58,250 nucleotides of DNA from Balneolaceae bacterium (lineage in GTDB: Bacteria; Bacteroidota; Rhodothermia; Balneolales; Cyclonatronaceae), in assembly GCA_007694035.1 (NCBI GenBank), contig RECM01000139.1:1-58250 (forward strand), read 5' to 3'. The notes below the pieces were generated by a model. It searched no databases. It was given only the letters and a program-made list of their open reading frames with translations, and had not been told where the DNA came from. Made by a program: the position numbers and the translations under genes. Of the stretch, positions 30,573 to 38,441 are shown piece by piece; the stretch's first letter is position 1; each line of letters opens with the position of its first letter.

Positions 30573-31424
30573 ATGAAAACTAAATCTATACGAACACTGA
30601 TACCAGTAATGATCATTACTGCAATAATGGTGAGTTGCATCATTGATGAAGTTGATCAGCCAGAGAGCGTCGAAGCCGGGGCGTCATTCCTGATCACACT
30701 TGAAGCCAGAACCACCAACTCTGATGCCGCGGCGAAGTACGGGGTTGTTGGCATATTTCTGCCCATTGAATTTGAGGTCGATTCCGTGCGTTTTTCAGGC
30801 ACCATGGGCGGCGGAAGTTTTTATGAACTCATGAACGACAGCACCTCAAAGTACCCCGGGGAAGGCGGTATCAAAACAGGATGGTCTGATGTTCTGGCAG
30901 ATCTGTTTGGTGAGCAGGAAGGCTATACCTGGAGAGTATTCGAAACTGAAGAACCCCATTCCACGGGCGATACAGAAGAACATTCCCATACGATCGAGAT
31001 TTTCGCCAGGGCTGGAATGACTCAGGGTGAGTACGGGCTCGGTTACGTGATTACCGAATCCGCTCTCGATTTTACCGACGATAGCATGTGGGGCGACAGC
31101 TTCGACAACATGATCACCGTGGTTGAAGCTACATCGATCGAACGCCATGATGAAGTGGCTTCATCGTTTACCCTGAATCAAAACTATCCGAATCCGTTCA
31201 ACCCTACTACAGTCATCAGCTATACGCTTGCAGAACACAGTGATGTGGCTCTTGAAATTATCGATATCAACGGCCGGGTTGTGAATACCCTGGTAAATGG
31301 GCCGCAGATGGCCGGTAAGTATGATGTGACAGCAAATATGTCGCAACTGCCCAGTGCTGTCTACATGTACCGTCTTACGGTGAATGGGCAGAGTCAGGTC
31401 AGGAAAATGACCCTTTTAAAATAA
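30573..31424 (+). CDS. Secreted protein with T9SS type A sorting domain and lipobox-like N-terminus
   Basis: N-terminal IITAIMVSCIIDEVDQPESVEAGASF; C-terminal FTLNQNYPNPFNPTTVISYTLAEHSDVALEIIDINGR...YMYRLTVNGQSQVRKMTLLK. Confidence 0.85.
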   Translation: MKTKSIRTLIPVMIITAIMVSCIIDEVDQPESVEAGASFLITLEARTTNSDAAAKYGVVGIFLPIEFEVDSVRFSGTMGGGSFYELMNDSTSKYPGEGGIKTGWSDVLADLFGEQEGYTWRVFETEEPHSTGDTEEHSHTIEIFARAGMTQGEYGLGYVITESALDFTDDSMWGDSFDNMITVVEATSIERHDEVASSFTLNQNYPNPFNPTTVISYTLAEHSDVALEIIDINGRVVNTLVNGPQMAGKYDVTANMSQLPSAVYMYRLTVNGQSQVRKMTLLK

Positions 31425-31433
31425 ATAAAGTGA

Positions 31434-31466
31434 GGTTGCCGGATATGCATCAGTGTTCCGGCAACC
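31434..31466 (+). terminator. Strong intergenic hairpin (GGTTGCCGGA...TCCGGCAACC) without a clear U-tract
   Basis: 10-bp perfect stem with 13-nt loop between the T9SS protein and the DUF4185-like gene; may be a processing or attenuation element rather than a terminator. Confidence 0.5.
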
Positions 31467-31478
31467 CGCTTACCTTCT

Positions 31479-32531
31479 ATGATAAAAGTAATAAATGTAG
31501 CGGATCTTGGGCCTTTGTTTACGGAAAACGATCATCAGATGGTCGGGCAGGACGGTGCTTACAGTATCCCCACCGATAAAGGACTGCTCTTTTTTTTCGG
31601 CGATACCATAATCGGCAAGCGCACTCCCAAAGTTAGCCTGTGGTACCCCGATGGCAAGCCCATTGAAAACCGCCCTATGGAGCGGTTCGGTGAAATTATC
31701 GACATGCCGGTAAATTGCGGGCTCCTTTTCAGAAGTACGAATGATTTTGAATACATACTGAATGAGGAGGGTAAAATTCGTGAACTGGTTCCTTCATTTC
31801 CCCATGAAACACCCGACAAATGGCGGGTTTGGTGTATGCACGGTATACAGATTGGCAAAAAACTCTACCTGTCGTACATAAAGGTGAAGATGCTCGAAGA
31901 AGGAATGGCCCCGGTCAATTTTGAAATTCACGGGTCGGGTATTGCCGTGGGCGATACAGACACATGGAAGTTTACACGCATTCTTGACAACGGGCACCGT
32001 TCAATATGGACGGCCGATCAACCCATGTTCTCATCAGCCATTCTCGATGGCAACGACGGATGGATCTACCTCTATGGTGTTCGGAATGAATCGGGTAATC
32101 AAAAATGCTACCTGAGCAGGGTAAAGCCTGATGATATTGAACAACCGGAGAAGTACAGATATTGGGATGGATCGGGCTGGAACAGGGATATCAGGTCGGT
32201 ACAACCGGTAATGTTCGATATGCCCAATGAAATGTCGGTATCGTGGAATATTTATCTCGGCTGTTGGCTGGCAGTCTACAGTGAGGGCACCGGCGGGCGC
32301 ATTGTAGCATGTACCTCGCAAAGACCTGAAGGGCCATGGAGCAACCCTGTGCTATTGCACACAGTTGAAATGCCGGAACATGATCTGCCATATCCACGGC
32401 TTATTTATGCGGCGAAAGAGCATCCGGTGTTGTCGAAGAATAATGGCAGCATATTATGGATTACCTACATAGAATTTGAAGAATATTTTCCTCATCTGCT
32501 CGAAATAAAAATCGAAAAATCAACTACTTAA
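31479..32531 (+). CDS. DUF4185-like / beta-propeller glycosidase-like protein
   Basis: VADLGPLFTENDHQMVGQDGAYSIPTDKGLLFFFGDTIIGKR; no obvious signal peptide. Confidence 0.7.
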   Translation: MIKVINVADLGPLFTENDHQMVGQDGAYSIPTDKGLLFFFGDTIIGKRTPKVSLWYPDGKPIENRPMERFGEIIDMPVNCGLLFRSTNDFEYILNEEGKIRELVPSFPHETPDKWRVWCMHGIQIGKKLYLSYIKVKMLEEGMAPVNFEIHGSGIAVGDTDTWKFTRILDNGHRSIWTADQPMFSSAILDGNDGWIYLYGVRNESGNQKCYLSRVKPDDIEQPEKYRYWDGSGWNRDIRSVQPVMFDMPNEMSVSWNIYLGCWLAVYSEGTGGRIVACTSQRPEGPWSNPVLLHTVEMPEHDLPYPRLIYAAKEHPVLSKNNGSILWITYIEFEEYFPHLLEIKIEKSTT

Positions 32532-32545
32532 TCGTTTAATTTTAT

Positions 32546-34612
32546 ATGATTCCAACTTCAGCCCGCCTGGGCAGTGATGTGCTTGTTCACCGGCACGGCG
32601 ATATTTTCAACCCGCCGGGGCTCACTAATTTTATCGGTACCACACAAATCGATCTTGAACCGGTGGCCATCCGGTCAGTCAACTTTCCGCCATTTGGCAG
32701 TGGCGATGCCGTTACGGCAGGGCTGTTTCTGAACGACCGTTTTTGGGCGTCCTACGGGGTTCCTGTACACATTCAGTGGTTCCCCGACCGGATTGTGCGC
32801 AGTACTGAGGCCGACGGACTGCGTGTTGAAACCATAACTACCATACCGTTTCACAGTAATGCGGTACTCATTAAAATCGCGATAAAAAATCTGAGCGGAA
32901 CCCGCCGCGATGTGCCGGTGCGACTGGGTATAAGCGGCTATGTTACAAAAGCGGTAAGGCCATGGAATGAGCCAACCGCTCCTGCCGAAGGTGATAACAT
33001 CGTCGAAACCGATAACAGCCGACCGGCCATAATCCATAAAGCGGCAAACAGCAGCGCTGTTAGGATACAGGGACTGGCAGATGCCGGGAACGCATCTGCC
33101 AATCCGGTGCAATTGAAAACGGTACTGGGGCTTGAGGCCGGCGAGGAGAAAATTTTCTGGTATCTGAATGTGACCGAAGATACCACTGAAAAAGCGTTCA
33201 GCACGTTCGATGAACTGGCCGCGAACCCCCAAAGGGTACAGGATGAAGTACGCGCAGGCTGGGATCGTGAAATTTGTGACATTTTTACCCCAGGTAATGC
33301 TTCATACTCCGGGTCGATGCCCGTACTTGAAACCGATGAAGCCGATATCCTCCGAATGTACCATATGGCCATTCTTGGTGTTGTCTATTTCAGGAGAGAC
33401 AATCCTGCATCGGTATACGGCCGCGCTTACGATACCCTCATGCCCAAATACTGGCAGACGGTTACTTTCATCTGGGATTATGCCCTGAGCGGACTAACAC
33501 ACGCGCTTCTCGATCCGGGAGTAATGACCAGGTATATGGAGACCTGGATGAACATGGACATCCACAAACATTTCGGTACGGAATATCTGACGGGCAAACC
33601 GGTCGGCCCCTGGTACTCAGTAAACGACTTTGCGATGACATCGCTCATCAAAGATTATCTGCGTTGGAGCGGTGATTTGAAATGGCTGGGAAAAGGAATT
33701 AAAACGGAGTCTGGTGAACAGCCGGTTTCCGACTTTCTGGTAAGGTTCTCAGAAAATTACAAGCAATTTCTCACCCCCGCCGGGCTGGCCGACTATGGCG
33801 GGCTAAACAATCTGCTTGAATGTGTTAGCACCTACATCCACGAAGTGGCCAGTTTGAATGCTGCCAATGTATTTAATCTGCGCTATACCTCCGAAGTGCT
33901 CGACCTGCTGGGGGAAAAAGAAAAAGCGGCTGCCCACAGGGCCGAAGCCGGAGCGCTGGTGGGGCAGGTTAATAAATTGTATGCCGATGGCAAGGGGTTC
34001 TGGCATACCCGTTTCCCCGGCAATAAATTGGTCGAAGTTCGCCATATCTACGATTTCATTACCATTCTGAATACCATTCCCGACGACCTCACGGCCAAAC
34101 AGAAAGAAGAAATGACCCGCTTTTTTGTTGAGGAGATGCAGACCCCTACCTGGTTGCGGGCATTATCGCCCAAAGATGCCGATGCCATGTTCAGCGTCCG
34201 GCCAGATCATCAGTGGAATGGTGCCTACCCGGCATGGCCGGCCCAGAGTGTTACCGGGCTGTACAGGATCGGGCAGCATGAACTGGCATTTCAATGGCTG
34301 AAAGGCCTTGCAAAAACAGCAAATCAGGGTCCGTACGGGCAGGCACACTTTACGGAAGAGGTGCTGAAACCCGAAAACGGCGGTGCGATCAAAGCATCAC
34401 CGGATATACCATGGATCAACGACTGGATCTGCTCAAGCAACGGCAGCTGGACCAACATTATCATCGAATCCATATTCGGGGTAAAAGCCGGGTTGGGTGG
34501 AATTACAGCTGAACCCCGGTTCGGCGCATTCGACAAAAACGCGGTTCTGCGTGGGCTCCGTTACCAGGGTAAGTTGTATGATGTAACCCGGAAAGGGATC
34601 AGTAAACAATGA
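32546..34612 (+). CDS. Six-hairpin ((alpha/alpha)6) glycosidase-like protein, predicted cytoplasmic
   Basis: TVTFIWDYALSGLTHALLDPGVMTRYMETWMNMDIHKHFGTEYLTG, YGQAHFTEEVLKPENGGAIKASPDIPWINDWICSSNGSWTNIIIE; no signal peptide. Confidence 0.78.
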   Translation: MIPTSARLGSDVLVHRHGDIFNPPGLTNFIGTTQIDLEPVAIRSVNFPPFGSGDAVTAGLFLNDRFWASYGVPVHIQWFPDRIVRSTEADGLRVETITTIPFHSNAVLIKIAIKNLSGTRRDVPVRLGISGYVTKAVRPWNEPTAPAEGDNIVETDNSRPAIIHKAANSSAVRIQGLADAGNASANPVQLKTVLGLEAGEEKIFWYLNVTEDTTEKAFSTFDELAANPQRVQDEVRAGWDREICDIFTPGNASYSGSMPVLETDEADILRMYHMAILGVVYFRRDNPASVYGRAYDTLMPKYWQTVTFIWDYALSGLTHALLDPGVMTRYMETWMNMDIHKHFGTEYLTGKPVGPWYSVNDFAMTSLIKDYLRWSGDLKWLGKGIKTESGEQPVSDFLVRFSENYKQFLTPAGLADYGGLNNLLECVSTYIHEVASLNAANVFNLRYTSEVLDLLGEKEKAAAHRAEAGALVGQVNKLYADGKGFWHTRFPGNKLVEVRHIYDFITILNTIPDDLTAKQKEEMTRFFVEEMQTPTWLRALSPKDADAMFSVRPDHQWNGAYPAWPAQSVTGLYRIGQHELAFQWLKGLAKTANQGPYGQAHFTEEVLKPENGGAIKASPDIPWINDWICSSNGSWTNIIIESIFGVKAGLGGITAEPRFGAFDKNAVLRGLRYQGKLYDVTRKGISKQ

Positions 34613-35736
34613 TTGTAAGCATCAAATGGCCTGTTAATGCGGGGGAAACCCCGCCTGTTCTGCTAGGCGATTTTACACAGTGGGAACCTGTTGAGGGTAC
34701 TGCCGTGAATGGCCGGCTGGAGTGGCAATTTGATGTGGAATACGATGCACGCCTGGAATACTGTTTTATGACCGGTGATAATCGGCTCATACCCGATCCC
34801 GCTAATGAAAACAGGGTGATGAACGGACTTGGTGCCATGTCTGAACTTGTAATGCCGGGTTATGAGTATCATCCGGTTTTTGAACCGTTCCGGCACGGTG
34901 TGAAAAGTTCCACTGACCATCTGAATAAGATCAGCATCACAAGCAGGCATCTGGGATATATAAAAGAAGTCTGGATTGTGGAAGCAGGCAGGGATGCGTC
35001 ACTATTGCCAGGCGGACAAAACCCGGGAATAAGTCTATTATCGGGGAAATTGACCGGCCGGATGTTTGAAAAAAAGGGTACCGGGTTTATAGATAACCCG
35101 GGAAAATCAGGCATAGCCCCGTTTCTTCTGGTTTTTCAGGACGGGTTGGATTACCTGGAGTTCGCGCATGCCGAAACGGTTCTTCATTATTTGTTTAACA
35201 ACAAACTGATACCGCCAACAGTGGCCCTGTTTGTTAACCCGCCAAACCGCCATGCCGGGAAAAAACCCGACAGGATGACCGAATACGGCATGAACCCGTT
35301 ATACGCGGCCTTCATAGCCGAGGAACTGATTCCGCGGTTCAGCAACATTACCAATCGTGCAATCATTGGTGCCTCCTATGGTGGCTTGTGTGCCATACAT
35401 ACCGCCATGCTCTATCCCGGTTTATTTTCAGCCGCCTACAGTCAGTCGGGTTATGTGGGATATAACAGCGACGCTCTGTTTGAACTGGTCGGTCGTTCAG
35501 ATAAATCGGTAAGCATATACACGGATATTGGCACCTGGGAACGCTCGGTGGGCAGGTCGTTTCTGGATAACCGTGAACTCGACTTTTTAGCTGCGAACCG
35601 GCGATTCCGTGATATGATGCAGCAATATGATATCCCCCATACCTATTGTGAACACCATGAAGGGCACACCTGGGGGTACTGGCGGAACGGGTTGGTAAGA
35701 ATGCTGCCGGCAATCATATACGGAGACAGATTATGA
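34609..35736 (+). CDS. Enterochelin-esterase-like alpha/beta hydrolase with N-terminal E-set/CBM48-like segment
   Basis: LLGDFTQWEPVEGTAVNGRLEWQFDVEYDARLEYCFMTGDNRLIPDP; catalytic segment RAIIGASYGGLCAIHTAMLYPGLFSAAYSQSG. Confidence 0.83.
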   Translation: MIVSIKWPVNAGETPPVLLGDFTQWEPVEGTAVNGRLEWQFDVEYDARLEYCFMTGDNRLIPDPANENRVMNGLGAMSELVMPGYEYHPVFEPFRHGVKSSTDHLNKISITSRHLGYIKEVWIVEAGRDASLLPGGQNPGISLLSGKLTGRMFEKKGTGFIDNPGKSGIAPFLLVFQDGLDYLEFAHAETVLHYLFNNKLIPPTVALFVNPPNRHAGKKPDRMTEYGMNPLYAAFIAEELIPRFSNITNRAIIGASYGGLCAIHTAMLYPGLFSAAYSQSGYVGYNSDALFELVGRSDKSVSIYTDIGTWERSVGRSFLDNRELDFLAANRRFRDMMQQYDIPHTYCEHHEGHTWGYWRNGLVRMLPAIIYGDRL

Positions 35737-36647
35737 GAATGGGAATTGATCTGGGCGGTACCAACCTGAAACTGGGATTGTTTGATAACGATGGTGGGCC
35801 CCATTCATTCAGAAGCACTCCGGTTTCAGGCCTGGGCGGTGATAAAGGCCTGTGGAATGCCATATGCAATTATATTGAAGGGTTCAGAAAAGACGTAGAA
35901 TTAACATCTGCCGGGCTCTCAATTAAAGGCCTGGTGAGCGCAGACGGAGTGCTGTGCGACGATATAGGCCTGGCCGGTCTCTTTCAGGGTATGAACCTTA
36001 AACAGGACCTTGAGGCGCGTTTAGGTGTTCCCGTTACCGTAGCAAATGATGCGCGCTCGTATGGATGGGGCGAATATTGCTTCGGTGCCGGCCGGGGCTG
36101 CACTATCATGGTCTGTATAACACTTGGTACCGGCATCGGCTGCTCCATTGTGGCGAACGGCAAACCATGGATGGGCAAAGATCCGACCAGCGGCATCCTC
36201 GGTGGTCACATCACCCTCGACAGAAACGGTCCGGAATGCCTTTGTGGCAATCGTGGATGTTTTGAAGGATACTGCTCGGCTACCGCGTTCAGGTCCAGAA
36301 TCCTTGGGCAGCACCCCGGTCTGATGGATTCTGAGGATGTAATCGTCGCTTTTTTTGAACACTACCGGAACGATCCGGCTACGTATCAGAACGTACTGCA
36401 CGAGTGGACTGACGACCTTGCCCTTGGTATTGTATCACTCGTGCATACCACGGGGGGTGATCTGGTGGTTATCGGTGGCGGATTAACCGGCAGCAGCGAC
36501 CTGTTTATGCCGCGGCTCAGGGAAATTGTGCACAAGCGTGCCTGGACCTGGCCCCGTGGAACCGTAAACATTGAAACATCGAAGCTTGGGAACATGGCGG
36601 CTGCGCTCGGTGCCGCTTTTTTAAATGATATTGACAACCATCTATAG
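35733..36647 (+). CDS. ROK family sugar kinase
   Basis: MRMGIDLGGTNLKLGLFDNDGG; GPECLCGNRGCFEGYCS zinc motif. Confidence 0.92.
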   Translation: MRMGIDLGGTNLKLGLFDNDGGPHSFRSTPVSGLGGDKGLWNAICNYIEGFRKDVELTSAGLSIKGLVSADGVLCDDIGLAGLFQGMNLKQDLEARLGVPVTVANDARSYGWGEYCFGAGRGCTIMVCITLGTGIGCSIVANGKPWMGKDPTSGILGGHITLDRNGPECLCGNRGCFEGYCSATAFRSRILGQHPGLMDSEDVIVAFFEHYRNDPATYQNVLHEWTDDLALGIVSLVHTTGGDLVVIGGGLTGSSDLFMPRLREIVHKRAWTWPRGTVNIETSKLGNMAAALGAAFLNDIDNHL

Positions 36648-36662
36648 CAATTATTATTTCAC

Positions 36663-38441
36663 ATGAATGTTACGTCAAAGCAAAAATGGCCCAGAGGGCA
36701 CTTTAACATGTTACCAGCTCATGAACTGGCGGGTGGCAGACTGAATTGTGGTTATGCCGTGCTGGGAGCGGAAATTGCATCTCTGCAAAATGAAGGTATA
36801 CATCTTCTGGCCATCGATGGCTACCATGGAACACTATGGGATAGTTTCAGGTCGCACCTGACCAAAGAACTGAACCATGGCGGTATCAATCACGAGTGGA
36901 TCGACATATCCGGATACCTGCACAGCAGTGGTCGTCTGTCGGAAATGCTCGAACCGTTTCTTGGCGGTGATGACCCGATATTCGGCCGTATCTGGCCTCT
37001 GGGTGTTGAACCGATGTTCAATCCGGAAAAGCTGGCTGAACTGCACCGGCAGCTGCTTATTAAGAAAGGCAATGACTCCGCCTCTTTCGTGATTGTTTAC
37101 GGTACAGGTGCGTCACTAATCGGCTGCCAGCAGGCGTGCTGGTACTCGGATGTATCGAAGCAGCACATCCAGCAGTTTTTCAGGGAAGGCCGTATCAGTA
37201 ACTGGACAACCGGTGCCAGCCTTTCGTTTGGTGATTTCTACAAACGTTCCTACTTCATAGAATGGCAGGCACAAAACAAGCTGAAGCAGGCTTTATTGCC
37301 CGTACTTGACCTGTTTATCGATATGAACAATCCCGATGAACCAGTATCTGTTCAGGGCGGGGTTTTCAGGCAGTCACTCGATGAACTGACCCGTTCTCCG
37401 TTCAGGCCACGTCCCTGGTTTGCCCCCGGGCCCTGGGGAGGTCAATTTATGAAAGGCCATATGGGCCTGGATCCCAATGAACCCAATTACGCGTGGTCGT
37501 TTGAACTGATTGCCCCCGAAAACGGTGTTATGCTCTCGTCTGGTAATCTGCAGCTTGAGTTCAGCTTCGACTATCTTCTTTATAACAACAGTGAGGGTAC
37601 AATGGGCAGGGAGGCGGCGGCAACATTCGGAACAGAGTGGCCAATCCGGTTCGATTACCTTGATACCATCGACGGGGGAAATCTGAGTGTTCAGGTACAT
37701 CCGTCGAATGAATACATCCGCAGGGAGTTCGGCGAAGCCTTCACCCAGGACGAAACCTATTATATTTCCAAAGCCCGCCCCGGATCCAGGGTTTATCTTG
37801 GCTTACAGGAAGGCATAGATCCGGCCGTATTCCGTAAAAGCCTGGAGAACTCCGCCATAACAGGTCAGGAAGTGGATATCGATAAATTTGTTCACAGCAT
37901 TCCATCAAAAGAGCACGACCTGTTTTACATTCCGAACGGTACCATTCACTGCAGTGGCAGTGGCAATCTGGTACTTGAGATCAGTGCCACGCCCTATATC
38001 TATACCTTTAAGTTGTACGATTACCTGCGTCGAGACCTGGATGGGAACCTGAGGCCTATCAATGTAGATCGCGGGTTCGATAACCTGAAATTTGAACGGA
38101 AAGGCAATTGGGTGGATGAAAATCTGATAGCGAAACCCAGGGCTCTGAACACCAATTCAGGTGCGGTGGAGTTGGTTCTGATGGATGTGCCCTATATGTT
38201 CTATGTTATTCACCGGGTTGATTTTGAACAGGAGTGCGGCTGGGATACCGGCGGGTTGGCGTATATGGTGAATCTGGTTGAGGGCGATCAGGTTGAGGTG
38301 ATCTCCGAAAATGGCCGCAGTACAACACTATCTTATCTGGAGAGCATGGTTATACCCGCTTCAACAGGTTATGTAAGGTTCGTAAATAAAGGAAGTACCG
38401 CATGTAAACTGGTTAAGGTGTTTGTCAGACCCCGTAAATGA
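36663..38441 (+). CDS. Class I mannose-6-phosphate isomerase with about 300-aa N-terminal extension
   Basis: C-terminal half DGGNLSVQVHPSNEYIRREFGEAFTQDETYYI...LFYIPNGTIHCSGSGNLVLEISATPYIYTFKLYDYLRRDLDG; N-terminal half is a separate domain. Confidence 0.85.
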   Translation: MNVTSKQKWPRGHFNMLPAHELAGGRLNCGYAVLGAEIASLQNEGIHLLAIDGYHGTLWDSFRSHLTKELNHGGINHEWIDISGYLHSSGRLSEMLEPFLGGDDPIFGRIWPLGVEPMFNPEKLAELHRQLLIKKGNDSASFVIVYGTGASLIGCQQACWYSDVSKQHIQQFFREGRISNWTTGASLSFGDFYKRSYFIEWQAQNKLKQALLPVLDLFIDMNNPDEPVSVQGGVFRQSLDELTRSPFRPRPWFAPGPWGGQFMKGHMGLDPNEPNYAWSFELIAPENGVMLSSGNLQLEFSFDYLLYNNSEGTMGREAAATFGTEWPIRFDYLDTIDGGNLSVQVHPSNEYIRREFGEAFTQDETYYISKARPGSRVYLGLQEGIDPAVFRKSLENSAITGQEVDIDKFVHSIPSKEHDLFYIPNGTIHCSGSGNLVLEISATPYIYTFKLYDYLRRDLDGNLRPINVDRGFDNLKFERKGNWVDENLIAKPRALNTNSGAVELVLMDVPYMFYVIHRVDFEQECGWDTGGLAYMVNLVEGDQVEVISENGRSTTLSYLESMVIPASTGYVRFVNKGSTACKLVKVFVRPRK

